From assembly GCA_963804005.1 (NCBI GenBank), contig CAWDOP010000002.1, forward strand, positions 601,779 to 665,778: a stretch of DNA of 64,000 bases. Direction: 5' to 3'. The DNA is from JAGXRK01 sp963804005. Lineage in GTDB: Bacteria; Bacteroidota; Ignavibacteria; Ignavibacteriales; Ignavibacteriaceae. The stretch's first letter is position 1. Each line of letters begins with the position of its first letter. The notes under the pieces are model-generated. The model was not told the DNA's origin, did no database searches, and saw nothing but the letters and a program-made list of their open reading frames with translations. Positions 1 through 7,817 of the stretch are shown piece by piece. Position numbers and translations under genes: made by a program.

Positions 1-764
1 AGGTCTAACTGTTTACCAAGTTTTCTATGATCTCTTTTCTTTGCCTCTTCAAGAAAAGAAAGATAATCATCGAGCATTTTTTTCTTAGGAAAAGAAATGC
101 CGTAAATTCTTTGCATTCTTTTATTATTCTCATCACCTCGCCAATACGAACCTGAGACACTGAGCAGCTTTACATATTTTATTTTTCCAGCTGAAGGAAG
201 ATGAGGTCCGCGGCATAAATCAGTAAAATCACCTTCTCCATAAATGCTTATCTGTTCGGAATCTTCATCAAGTTCAGTAAGAATTTCAAGCTTATAGTTA
301 TCACCTTTTTCTTTGAAGAATTCTATTGCTTCTTGTTTAGAAAGATCTCTTCGTTTGAAAGAACAATTCTCTTTTGAAACTTCTTCCATTCGTTTTTCAA
401 TCTTTACTAAATCTTCTTCAGAGAGCTGCGAATTAATGTCAATATCGTAGTAAAAACCATTTTCAATTGCAGGACCTACACCAAATTTAGCTTCTGGATA
501 AAGTGATTGAACAGCATGAGCCATCAAGTGAGATGAAGAATGCCAGTAGACTTCTTTTCCTTCTTCATCATCGAAAGAAAGAAATTTAATGTTGCCATTT
601 TCACTAATAGGTCTATGCAAATCTATAATGAAGCTGTTAAATTTTACGGCAAGTGCATCATCGGCAAGCCTATTGGAAATAGATTGAGCAATTTGATAAG
701 CTGTAATACCATTATCAAATTCCTTTACTGCACCATCCGGAAATGTAATTTTAATTTTATTCAT
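1..764 (-). CDS. thrS: threonyl-tRNA synthetase, N-terminal part (cut by window edge)
   Basis: Charges tRNA-Thr with threonine in the cytoplasm. Reading the minus strand from the ATG at 764-762 gives MNKIKITFPDGAVKEF, a TGS domain start. It is followed by the second additional (editing) domain with HSSSHLMAHAVQ, where the HxxxH zinc/editing residues lie, and YGEGDFTDLCRGPHLPS. Near the edge is SGSYWRGDENNKRMQRIYG, all highly typical of ThrRS. About 254 codons are present of the usual 630-650; the catalytic core and anticodon-binding domain lie beyond base 1. A strong palindrome with a T tract lies just upstream (780-803) and two tRNA genes lie behind it on the same strand. Identification is secure; the regulation is inferred. 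Confidence 0.97.
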   Translation of the reverse strand, partial: MNKIKITFPDGAVKEFDNGITAYQIAQSISNRLADDALAVKFNSFIIDLHRPISENGNIKFLSFDDEEGKEVYWHSSSHLMAHAVQSLYPEAKFGVGPAIENGFYYDIDINSQLSEEDLVKIEKRMEEVSKENCSFKRRDLSKQEAIEFFKEKGDNYKLEILTELDEDSEQISIYGEGDFTDLCRGPHLPSAGKIKYVKLLSVSGSYWRGDENNKRMQRIYGISFPKKKMLDDYLSFLEEAKKRDHRKLGKQLD

Positions 765-776
765 AAATATAATTCC

Positions 777-803
777 AATAAAAAAATCGGAGTTAACTCC
801 GAT
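777..803 (-). terminator. Rho-independent terminator or attenuator in front of thrS
   Basis: On the minus strand a perfect 18-nt palindrome (ATCGGAGTTAACTCCGAT, 786-803) is followed at once by a run of Ts (785-780). It would end transcripts coming from the tRNA genes. Because the T run stops only about 15 nt before the thrS start codon, it could also act as an attenuator in the thrS leader. Confidence 0.7.
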
Positions 804-807
804 GTTG

Positions 808-858
808 TGGGCTTTAAAAGATTCTTCCGAAGGAATCCCTTTAGGAGAACCTTTGACC
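808..858 (-). repeat. 3' fragment of tRNA-Val split by a 22-bp insert
   Basis: Bases 808-824 match the 3' end of the neighbouring tRNA-Val (acceptor and T-stem side) with two mismatches. Bases 847-858 match the next stretch (GAACCTTTGACC on the plus strand) exactly. Between them lie 22 bases (825-846) containing the near-palindrome TTCCGAAGGAATCC. The break falls exactly in the T-loop. The intact tRNA-Val starts 46 bp away on the same strand. Confidence 0.75.
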
Positions 859-904
859 ACACTCGAATAATCAGGATTATCTAATTTATTTCTAATTCTG
901 ATCG

Positions 905-978
905 TGGGCTCTAAAGGATTCGAACCTTTGACCTTCTGCACGTCAAGCAGACGCTCTAACCAACTGAGCTAAGAGCCC
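905..978 (-). tRNA. tRNA-Val (GAC)
   Basis: Minus-strand cloverleaf of 74 nt: acceptor GGGCTCT pairs with AGAGCCC, followed by discriminator A. D-arm is GCTC AGTTGGTTA GAGC. Anticodon arm is TCTGC-TTGACGT-GCAGA with anticodon GAC. T-arm is AAAGG-TTCGAAT-CCTTT. CCA is not encoded. Confidence 0.95.
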
Positions 979-1056
979 CAATCAATTAACAATGAAAAAT
1001 TAAGAATTTTCTTTCTCATTTCATTTTTAATTGTTAACTCTTAATTATTTTTTAAG

Positions 1057-1142
1057 TACCGAGGGCCGGACTCGAACCGGCACGGGTGAAAACACCCACA
1101 GGATTTTAAGTCCTGTGCGTCTACCAATTCCGCCACCCCGGC
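1057..1142 (-). tRNA. tRNA-Leu (TAA)
   Basis: Minus-strand class II tRNA of 86 nt. The 5' end is GCCGGGGTGGCGGAATTGG, the anticodon loop is ACTTAAAAT with anticodon TAA, and there is a long variable arm (GGGTGTTTTCACCC). The T-arm is GCCGG-TTCGAGT-CCGGC and the 3' end CCTCGGT plus discriminator A. CCA is not encoded. Confidence 0.95.
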
Positions 1143-1146
1143 AAAA

Positions 1147-1383
1147 TCATAGAAGACTTTTTAAGAATTGTTTTCCAATTCCACTTTTAAGATACTTTTC
1201 CCTATTTCTAGCCTCTGCTCTTGTGGGTAATGTCTCCGAATAAATCAACTTAAATGGTTTATATGGTTTAGTTGTTTTATTCCTACCACTGTCATGTTCA
1301 GAGAATCTTCTTTCTAAATTGTTTGTAAGTCCTACATAAATATAATTACGCTCAAGACTTTTGATTGTATATACTGTATACAT
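1147..1383 (-). CDS. small GIY-YIG nuclease-family protein
   Basis: A 78-aa protein that is almost only the GIY-YIG domain. YTVYTIKS and NYIYVGLTNNLERRFSEH correspond to the GIY and YIG strands with the conserved Arg (the YIG strand reads YVG here). EARNREKYLKSGIGKQFL carries the conserved Glu region. Such stand-alone UPF0213-like proteins are common in Bacteroidota, and their substrate is generally unknown. It sits 4 bp upstream of the intact tRNA-Leu on the same strand. A split 5' copy of tRNA-Leu lies just before its start, which suggests it arrived with a tRNA-linked duplication. The start at 1383 is the only good ATG. Confidence 0.8.
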   Translation of the reverse strand: MYTVYTIKSLERNYIYVGLTNNLERRFSEHDSGRNKTTKPYKPFKLIYSETLPTRAEARNREKYLKSGIGKQFLKSLL

Positions 1384-1399
1384 TCTTTTTTAGTTGTAT

Positions 1400-1445
1400 G
1401 CGTCTACCAACCTGCTTGCCGGTAGGCTGGTTCCGCCACGCCGGC
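1400..1445 (-). repeat. 5' fragment of tRNA-Leu split by a 20-bp insert
   Basis: On the minus strand 1445-1431 (GCCGGCGTGGCGGAA) and 1410-1400 (TTGGTAGACGC) together reproduce the first 26 bases of the intact tRNA-Leu with one mismatch. A 20-bp imperfect palindrome (CCAGCCTACCGGCAAGCAGG) lies at 1411-1430, in the D-arm. The fragment and the intact tRNA flank the GIY-YIG gene. Confidence 0.8.
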
Positions 1446-1839
1446 AGCCTAAAAATCACATTTAGCAAAAACCAACTACAATCTATTAAAAACTGCAATT
1501 TTAGCGTGTAAATATAGAGATACACAATATTTCTTGCAAGAATTTGACTTAAAAAGATTTATTAAGTAAGGAGTTATCAATTGTTGTGGAAAACTTAATT
1601 TAATTGAATCACTCAACTTCTCAAATATAAGAATAAATCTTTCTCAGTTCTGCTTATTGTATAATTTAGTTGTTTTAGATTTTTGACTTAAATTCAATTA
1701 AACACAATATTAGATCATATTAAACCGTGGCATATACTTTGTAAAAATTGTGTGATTTTACAATAATAATTTCGTATTTATCAATTGTTAATATTTAGGC
1801 AATTTGTTTAAATTATTTCATTTCTAAAAGGACCTTCAA
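1446..1839. other. intergenic region before the methylmalonyl-CoA operon
   Basis: AT-rich, no open reading frame or RNA gene recognised. It must hold the promoter of the operon starting at 1840. A purine-rich AAAGGA at 1827-1832 is a plausible ribosome binding site for that gene. Confidence 0.4.
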
Positions 1840-2247
1840 ATGAATATTACACACATTGAACACATAGGTATTGCTGTTAAGAACCTTGAGGAATCAATTA
1901 AGTTTTATGAAAATATTCTTGGTCTTAAATGTTATACTGTCGAAGAAGTTACAGATCAAAAGGTCAAAACCGCATTCTTTAAAGTTGGACAAACCAAAAT
2001 AGAACTACTTGAATCAACAGATTCTGAAGGACCAATAGGAAAATTTATTGAGAAAAAAGGTGAAGGCATTCATCACCTTGCATTTGCAGTGAAAGACCTT
2101 CAATCAGCACTCAATCATGCAAAAGCAAAAGACATAAAACTTATAGACGAAAAACCGAGAAGAGGTGCTGAAGGACTTAATATAGCTTTCCTTCATCCAA
2201 AATCGACAAATGGGGTTCTTACAGAATTCTGTTCAAAACCTGAATAA
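1840..2247 (+). CDS. mce: methylmalonyl-CoA epimerase
   Basis: Interconverts (R)- and (S)-methylmalonyl-CoA between the mutase and the decarboxylase/carboxylase steps of the propionate-succinate route. 135 aa, the usual length for this vicinal-oxygen-chelate family member. It begins THIEHIGIAVKNLEESIKFYENILGLKC, with the metal-binding His in HIGIAV. GEGIHHLAFAVKDLQ holds the second metal ligand, and VLTEFCSKP the C-terminal Glu ligand. It is the first gene of an operon with the decarboxylase subunits downstream (the next start follows after about 30 bp), which fits the pathway exactly. AAAGGA lies 7 bp before the ATG. Confidence 0.95.
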   Translation: MNITHIEHIGIAVKNLEESIKFYENILGLKCYTVEEVTDQKVKTAFFKVGQTKIELLESTDSEGPIGKFIEKKGEGIHHLAFAVKDLQSALNHAKAKDIKLIDEKPRRGAEGLNIAFLHPKSTNGVLTEFCSKPE

Positions 2248-2280
2248 AAATTTTTGATTATTACTAATGGAATAACAATT

Positions 2281-3840
2281 ATGGCAATGGAAGATAAAAT
2301 AAAAGAGTTGATGGCTCTTCGTCAACAAGCAAAACTTGGCGGTGGTGAAAAACGAATTGCGACTCAACATAAAAAAGGTAAACTAACTGCAAGAGAAAGA
2401 ATTGATTTACTTCTTGATGAAGGAAGTTTTGAGGAATTCGACATGTTTGTTTGTCACAGAAGCATTGACTTCGGGCTTGATAAAGAAACTTATCTTTCTG
2501 ATGGTGTAGTCACCGGTTATGGAACTATAGATGGCAGATTAGTATATGTGTTCTCGCAGGACTTTACTGTCTTTGGCGGATCACTTTCCGAAATGTTTGC
2601 ACAAAAAATTTGTAAAATAATGGATAAAGCCATTAAAGTTGGTGCACCAGTAATTGGAATTAATGATAGTGGCGGAGCGAGAATTCAGGAAGGTGTGAAA
2701 AGTCTTGGTGGATATGCAGATATTTTCCAAAGAAATATTCTTGCCTCAGGTGTAGTTCCTCAGATATCTGCAGTTTTTGGACCATGTGCCGGAGGAGCTG
2801 TTTACTCTCCTGCTCTTACCGATTTTACAATTATGACCAAAGGCACAAGTTACATGTTTGTTACCGGACCCAAAGTTGTTAAAACAGTAACCGGTGAAGA
2901 GGTTACGGAGGAAGAACTTGGAGGAGCAATGGTTCACGGGTCAAAATCCGGTGTTACACATTTTGTAGCTGATGACGAAGAAGAAGGTCTTTCTCTTATA
3001 AGAAAACTTCTAAGTTACTTGCCTCAAAATAACCTTGAAGATCCTCCATTGGCTCCTTGTGATGACCCGATAGACAGGCTTGAAGATGGACTGAACAGTA
3101 TCCTGCCCGAAGCAACAACAAAACCTTATGATGTTAAAGATGTAATTCACTCTGTGGTTGATTATAATGAATTTTTGGAAGTTTCCAGACACTTTGCGCC
3201 AAACATTGTAACAGGATTTGCACGTTTTAATGGAATGCCCGTTGGCATAGTTGCTAATCAACCAAATTATCTTGCCGGCGTACTTGATATTAATGCATCA
3301 AGAAAGGCAGGAAGATTTGTAAGATTCTGTGATGCATTTAATATTCCAATTGTAACGTTTGTAGATGTACCGGGATTTTTACCTGGAACAACTCAAGAAT
3401 ACGGCGGAATTATTTTACACGGAGCAAAACTTTTATTCGCTTATGGTGAAGCCACTGTTCCTAAAGTGACAATAATTTTGAGGAAAGCCTATGGCGGAGC
3501 TTATGATGTAATGAGTTCAAAACATTTGCGCGGAGATATTAATTATGCCTGGCCAACAGCAGAAATTGCCGTAATGGGTCCAAAAGGTGCAATGGAAGTT
3601 CTTCATCATAAAGAATTGCAACTCATATCCGATGTTCAAGAAAGGATTAATTTTATCAAAGAGCGTGAAGAAGAATACAGAAAAAAATTCGCTACACCTT
3701 ATATTGCTGCTAAGTATGGATATATTGATGATGTGATTGAACCAAGAAATACGCGATTCAGAATAATTCGTGCTTTGCAATCACTTGCTACAAAGAAAGA
3801 TGTTAATCCTCCTAAAAAACATTCCAACATCCCTTTATAA
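2281..3840 (+). CDS. mmdA: methylmalonyl-CoA decarboxylase alpha subunit / carboxyltransferase
   Basis: Carboxyltransferase subunit that moves CO2 from methylmalonyl-CoA to the biotin carrier; same family as the propionyl-CoA carboxylase beta chain. About 519 aa, normal length. Visible motifs: GKLTARERIDLLLDEGSF near the N terminus; GGSLSEMFAQK and INDSGGARIQEG forming the N-terminal crotonase-like CoA site; GPCAGGAVYSPAL; and in the C-terminal half FVDVPGFLPGTTQE and RKAYGGAYDVMSSK. I take the ATG at 2281 rather than the TTG at 2254, because family members start close to MEDKIKEL. Followed by gamma, biotin carrier and beta subunits, which shows that it works in a sodium-pumping decarboxylase and not in an ATP-dependent carboxylase. 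Confidence 0.95.
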   Translation: MAMEDKIKELMALRQQAKLGGGEKRIATQHKKGKLTARERIDLLLDEGSFEEFDMFVCHRSIDFGLDKETYLSDGVVTGYGTIDGRLVYVFSQDFTVFGGSLSEMFAQKICKIMDKAIKVGAPVIGINDSGGARIQEGVKSLGGYADIFQRNILASGVVPQISAVFGPCAGGAVYSPALTDFTIMTKGTSYMFVTGPKVVKTVTGEEVTEEELGGAMVHGSKSGVTHFVADDEEEGLSLIRKLLSYLPQNNLEDPPLAPCDDPIDRLEDGLNSILPEATTKPYDVKDVIHSVVDYNEFLEVSRHFAPNIVTGFARFNGMPVGIVANQPNYLAGVLDINASRKAGRFVRFCDAFNIPIVTFVDVPGFLPGTTQEYGGIILHGAKLLFAYGEATVPKVTIILRKAYGGAYDVMSSKHLRGDINYAWPTAEIAVMGPKGAMEVLHHKELQLISDVQERINFIKEREEEYRKKFATPYIAAKYGYIDDVIEPRNTRFRIIRALQSLATKKDVNPPKKHSNIPL

Positions 3841-3849
3841 TCGGAAGTT

Positions 3850-4287
3850 ATGAATATGATTTTATTTATGATAGTATCAAAAATTCTGACACTTATACAA
3901 ACAGCACAAGCAGATTCGCTAGCGCAACTTATTCATGAAAATGCTGAAGAGTTTGAACAAGTTGATCCGATCGGTTTTGGTCTTGCTGCTGTCGGAATTG
4001 CTGTAGTATTTTCTTCGCTCTTACTTCTTTATGTAGTTTTCCTGAATCTCTCGAAATTCCTGCAGTCTAGAAGCCGAAAAAAACTCATTCAAAAAGGGCA
4101 GGTAGAAGATTCAAAAAAAGAATCAGAATTAACCGGCGAGATAAATGCAGCAATAGCAGCGGCTCTTTATCTTTATTCACAGGAACTGCACGATCATGAA
4201 AGCACTGTGCTTACAATTAATCGCGTGTCGAGAACTTACTCTCCGTGGAGTTCTAAAATCTACGGACTGAGACAATATCCAAGATAA
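3850..4287 (+). CDS. sodium-pump decarboxylase gamma-type subunit (OadG family)
   Basis: 145 aa with one membrane segment at about residues 40-62 (GFGLAAVGIAVVFSSLLLLYVV), the layout of OadG/MmdD small subunits that anchor and assemble the decarboxylase. An N-terminal hydrophobic stretch (MILFMIVSKILTLIQTAQA) may be a signal or second anchor. The charged tail (SRSRKKLIQKGQ) is followed by an unusually long C-terminal extension with an INAAIAAALYLYSQEL helix and SPWSSKIYGLRQ, a tail often seen in Bacteroidota versions. It lies 10 bp after mmdA and 15 bp before the biotin carrier gene. The family is weakly conserved, so position carries much of the call. Confidence 0.85.
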   Translation: MNMILFMIVSKILTLIQTAQADSLAQLIHENAEEFEQVDPIGFGLAAVGIAVVFSSLLLLYVVFLNLSKFLQSRSRKKLIQKGQVEDSKKESELTGEINAAIAAALYLYSQELHDHESTVLTINRVSRTYSPWSSKIYGLRQYPR

Positions 4288-4302
4288 TAGGAATTAATAA
4301 TT

Positions 4303-4746
4303 ATGAAACAATTTAAATTCACTATCCACGGCAATAAATATGATGTTAATGTAATTAATGTTGAGGATAATGTTGCTGAATTAGAAGTTAACGGAACAAC
4401 ATATAAAGTTGAAATTGATAAAGCGATTCAACAAAGTAAAACTCCAAAACTTGTTAGATCTGTATCCGTACCCACGACCGATTCTATAAAATCTACAACA
4501 AAAACCGCTTCTCCCACAGCACCTAAAGGAACTGGACTTATAAAATCTCCGTTACCGGGAGTAATACTTGATATTCACGTTAAGGTTGGTGATCAGATAA
4601 AAATTGGAACAAAACTTATTACTCTTGAAGCTATGAAGATGGAAAATAACATTAATGCTGATAAAGAAGGAACTGTTAAATCTATAAATGTAAGTAAGGG
4701 CGATTCTGTTCTTGAAGGCGGTGTACTCATCGAAATTGGGGCGTAG
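4303..4746 (+). CDS. mmdC: biotin carrier subunit of methylmalonyl-CoA decarboxylase
   Basis: 147 aa biotinyl-domain protein. An N-terminal beta-rich segment (FTIHGNKYDVNVINVEDN) is followed by a Ser/Thr/Pro linker (about residues 55-80: KSTTKTASPTAPKG). Then comes a complete biotinyl domain with LIKSPLPGVILDIHVKVGDQI and the biotinylation motif EAMKMEN, where the Lys between the two Mets is the attachment site. It shuttles the carboxyl group from MmdA to the membrane subunit MmdB. It ends one base before the mmdB start, so translation is probably coupled. Confidence 0.95.
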   Translation: MKQFKFTIHGNKYDVNVINVEDNVAELEVNGTTYKVEIDKAIQQSKTPKLVRSVSVPTTDSIKSTTKTASPTAPKGTGLIKSPLPGVILDIHVKVGDQIKIGTKLITLEAMKMENNINADKEGTVKSINVSKGDSVLEGGVLIEIGA

Positions 4747-4747
4747 C

Positions 4748-5911
4748 ATGGAGAAGTTTTTTGAATTCATTCTGGATGGTTTTAATCAATTCTTTCGTTA
4801 TACAGGTTTTGCTAATCTTACTTACGGTCATGCAATAATGATAACTGTCGGATTAATTTTTATCTATCTGGCAATCACAAAAGATTATGAACCTTTACTG
4901 TTAATTCCAATAGGATTTGGTATACTCATGGGTAATATTCCTTTTATGCAGGATGCAAACTTGCAATTAGGAGTTTATGAACCCGGCAGCGTGATGAACT
5001 ATTTATATTTTGGAGTTTTGAAAGGTATTTATCCCCCGCTCATTTTTCTTGGAATAGGAGCTATGACGGATTTCTCAACACTTCTTTCAAATCCAAAATT
5101 AATATTACTTGGTGCTGCTGCACAGATTGGTATTTTCGGTGCATATACAATTGCACTTTCACTTGGCTTTTTACCTGAACAGGCGGCTTCAATTGCTATA
5201 ATCGGCGGTGCAGATGGACCTACAGCTATTTTCTTATCATCAAAACTTGCACCTGAACTTATGGGTGCAATTGCAATTTCAGCTTATTCATATATGGCAT
5301 TAGTTCCAGTTATCCAACCGCCAATAATGCGATTGCTCACTAATGATAAAGAACGTAAGATAAGAATGAAACCTCCTCGCACAGTTTCTAAAACTGAAAA
5401 AATAATGTTCCCAATAGTTGGACTACTTCTTACAACTTTCATAACTCCTTCTGCTCTTCCCTTGTTAGGAATGTTGTTCTTTGGAAATCTCTTAAAGGAA
5501 AGTGGCGTGACTAAAAGACTTGCAGATACTGCCAAAGGTCCATTAATAGATATTGTAACTATATTGATTGGTATTACAGTTGGTGCTTCAACACAGGCAA
5601 CAACATTTCTTACTCCTGCTTCAATAGGAATTTTTGCATTAGGTGCAGTTTCATTTATGATTGCTACAACAGGCGGAGTTCTTTTTGCAAAATTTATGAA
5701 TTTATTTTTAAGTGCAGAAAATAAAATAAATCCTTTGATTGGAAATTCAGGCGTGTCTGCAGTACCTGACAGTGCAAGAGTATCACAAATGATAGGTCTG
5801 CAATACGATAAAACAAATCACTTGCTCATGCATGCAATGGCGCCAAACGTTGCTGGAGTAATCGGAAGTGCCGTAGCAGCAGGTATTCTCTTGAGCTTCT
5901 TTGTTGGATAG
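4748..5911 (+). CDS. mmdB: sodium-translocating decarboxylase beta subunit
   Basis: 387 aa polytopic membrane protein (about nine to eleven hydrophobic segments) that decarboxylates carboxybiotin and pumps Na+ outward. Family signatures are clear: GVLKGIYPPLIFLGIGAMTDF, then IIGGADGPTAIFLSSKLAPEL with the conserved Asp of the sodium path, and near the C terminus NPLIGNSGVSAVPDSARVSQ and HAMAPNVAGVIGSAVAAG. The start at 4748 follows mmdC by one base; an in-frame upstream start at 4712 would overlap mmdC and is unlikely. Last gene of the operon; a stem-loop with a T run lies about 80 bp downstream. Confidence 0.95.
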   Translation: MEKFFEFILDGFNQFFRYTGFANLTYGHAIMITVGLIFIYLAITKDYEPLLLIPIGFGILMGNIPFMQDANLQLGVYEPGSVMNYLYFGVLKGIYPPLIFLGIGAMTDFSTLLSNPKLILLGAAAQIGIFGAYTIALSLGFLPEQAASIAIIGGADGPTAIFLSSKLAPELMGAIAISAYSYMALVPVIQPPIMRLLTNDKERKIRMKPPRTVSKTEKIMFPIVGLLLTTFITPSALPLLGMLFFGNLLKESGVTKRLADTAKGPLIDIVTILIGITVGASTQATTFLTPASIGIFALGAVSFMIATTGGVLFAKFMNLFLSAENKINPLIGNSGVSAVPDSARVSQMIGLQYDKTNHLLMHAMAPNVAGVIGSAVAAGILLSFFVG

Positions 5912-5988
5912 TACCAAAGGTTTAGGTTTAGGTTGAAGTTAAAAAATATAAAAACTTATAGTATTTCGTGTCGGGCGTTTAAATGATT

Positions 5989-6030
5989 AAAGTCCTCACT
6001 CTAAAAAATAGGAGTTGAGGACTTTTTATT
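5989..6030 (+). terminator. stem-loop terminator after mmdB
   Basis: AAGTCCTCA (5989-5997) pairs with TGAGGACTT (6016-6024), with a CTC/GAG extension across one bulge, followed by a T run to 6030. It closes the mmd operon and could serve the minus-strand gene at 6042-6377 in the other direction. Confidence 0.75.
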
Positions 6031-6041
6031 TATTAGACTGA

Positions 6042-6377
6042 TTAGTTTCGGAAAGAAATGATTATTGCATTAAGTTCTCTATGTATATCCTCAATATTAG
6101 AAATGAGGACATTATATTTTTCATCGGATAGATATTTCACCCTGTTACCATAAATCGAATGACTAAGAGTTTCAGTTAACGACCCTCTTGCAATAAAATA
6201 AAAATTTACTTTTTCTTTAGTATGGTAACGCCCGAAGCCTTCTGCGATATTACCTGAAACACTCAAAGAAGAATTTCTTATTTGAGATGTAAATCCATAG
6301 TCTTCTTTACGAGGAAGATTTTCTGTGCACTCAAAAACAAGACCTGCCAATTCCATTGCCTTTTGCCATACCGGCAT
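6042..6377 (-). CDS. four-helix-bundle protein (S23/rRNA-IVS type)
   Basis: 111 aa, mostly helical, matching the family often found in 23S rRNA intervening sequences and as lone intergenic genes in Bacteroidota. Hallmarks: MPVWQKAMELAGLVFECTENLP, then DYGFTSQIRNSSLSVSGNIAEGFGR (the conserved S-x-N-I-A-E-G core), and HSIYGNRVKYLSD. The coding frame runs on upstream of the ATG through KSFTE without another usable start, so the original N terminus may have been lost. Short AGGTTNA-type repeats lie outside both ends (5926-5941 on plus, 6469-6492 on minus), as for the other copies in this window. Function unknown. Confidence 0.8.
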   Translation of the reverse strand: MPVWQKAMELAGLVFECTENLPRKEDYGFTSQIRNSSLSVSGNIAEGFGRYHTKEKVNFYFIARGSLTETLSHSIYGNRVKYLSDEKYNVLISNIEDIHRELNAIIISFRN

Positions 6378-6482
6378 TTCAGTAAAACTCTTATACTTTA
6401 TAATATTCTAACAAAATTATGGTGTTTTTATAAAAGCTTTTCTATTCTTTTTATCCAGTATTTTATAACCTTAACCTTGACC

Positions 6483-7817
6483 TCAACCTACCCTGTGGTC
6501 TTCGTTAAATCGTTTAAGTCTGTATTCAAGATCCGGAAACTGATCACGCTGAACTAATGAAACACAAGCACGAATACCTTCCAATCTTTCACTTCCAGTA
6601 ATTTTCAAAGAAATTGCACTAATGCCGTAATAAAATAATTCTTTTAAAAGTTCATCGCCGTTCATTCCCGGATAAGAAAAAGTGAAATAAAATCCATCAG
6701 CAATTGGCTGATCTTCATCTTTATCGTAAACAATTTTAAATCCATTATCGGTAAATAACTTTTTCATAATCTTTGCTTTCTCGCCATACTCACGTACAAC
6801 TTCTACAAAGTTGAAAGTACCATCATTCACCGCTTTAAGTATCGCAGCAAGAGCATATTGAGTAGAATGAGTTATTCCTGCACTAAGAGCATAAACACTT
6901 CCAAAAATCATTGCATAACCAAAACGATCAGATGAATAATAATTTTTTAATCCGGCATATTGTCTATCAAAAAGCTGATCTGAAATGATCATCAAACCAA
7001 TTCTTTGTCCTGCATAACTGAATGCCTTTGAGCTAGAAATGAAAAAAACATAATTATTAGTATAATTTGCAACAGTAGACTGATAAGGCGGTTCACCGGG
7101 TTTAGACATATCCTTTCTAAAATCCATTGCAATGTAAGCTAAATCCTCAAGTACAATAACATCATACTTAGTGGCTAACTCACCTATTATCTTAAGTTCT
7201 TTTTCAGTGAAGCATATCCAGGAAGGATTATTAGGATTTGAGTATAACATACAAGATATATTCTCTTTAGAAAGATAACTCTCAAGTTTATTTCTAAGTT
7301 TATCACCGCGGTAATTATAAACATCAAATGCTTCATATTTCTGACCTAGCACCTTAATTTGCTGTTTATGAACAGGAAAACCCGGATCGATGAAAAGGGT
7401 TGTATCTTTTTTAGGATTTAATCTGTTACAAGTAAGAAAAGCAGCAAAACTTCCCTGCATTGAACCCACTGTTGGTATACAGCCTTCGGGACTAACATCA
7501 ATATCCATAAAAAGTTTAACAAATCTTGAGGCTTCTAACTTGAGTGAAGGAATTCCGAAAATATCCGGATAAATTGATGCGACACCTTTCCGAAGTGCTT
7601 CAATTTCCGCTTCGATTCCAATTTGTGTTGCTGGAAGTCCCGGTATACCCATTTCCATTCTGACAAATCTTTCACCTGTCGCTTTTTCTATATTGTCAAT
7701 CAGTCTTTTGATTTCACGGATAGATGCAGAACCGACATTATCTAATTTGCTGTCTATAATTTTTTGTGTAACAATTTCAAAATTTATCGGTGTATTTTTT
7801 TTCAACAAAGAATTCAT
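6483..7817 (-). CDS. PLP-dependent aminotransferase, fold type I (class I/II)
   Basis: 444 aa aspartate-aminotransferase-like enzyme. Visible: FVRMEMGIPGLPATQIG at the N terminus, YPDIFGIPSLKLEASRF, and SNPNNPSW (the NP substrate/cofactor motif). VIVLEDLAYIAMDF carries the Asp that binds the PLP ring nitrogen, and FISSSKAFSYAGQRIG the Schiff-base Lys. The C-terminal part contains DGFYFTFSYPGMNGDELLKELFYYGI. The substrate cannot be read from sequence. Transcribed away from the polysaccharide locus; its C terminus overlaps the AGGTTNA repeat beside the four-helix-bundle gene. Confidence 0.88.
   Translation of the reverse strand: MNSLLKKNTPINFEIVTQKIIDSKLDNVGSASIREIKRLIDNIEKATGERFVRMEMGIPGLPATQIGIEAEIEALRKGVASIYPDIFGIPSLKLEASRFVKLFMDIDVSPEGCIPTVGSMQGSFAAFLTCNRLNPKKDTTLFIDPGFPVHKQQIKVLGQKYEAFDVYNYRGDKLRNKLESYLSKENISCMLYSNPNNPSWICFTEKELKIIGELATKYDVIVLEDLAYIAMDFRKDMSKPGEPPYQSTVANYTNNYVFFISSSKAFSYAGQRIGLMIISDQLFDRQYAGLKNYYSSDRFGYAMIFGSVYALSAGITHSTQYALAAILKAVNDGTFNFVEVVREYGEKAKIMKKLFTDNGFKIVYDKDEDQPIADGFYFTFSYPGMNGDELLKELFYYGISAISLKITGSERLEGIRACVSLVQRDQFPDLEYRLKRFNEDHRVG

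Noticed and set aside
540..884. Plus-strand open frame of 114 codons
   Set aside because: It lies antisense to thrS and across the terminator; composition is that of a shadow frame.
1031..1243. Plus-strand open frame of 70 codons
   Set aside because: It reads antisense through tRNA-Leu and the GIY-YIG gene.
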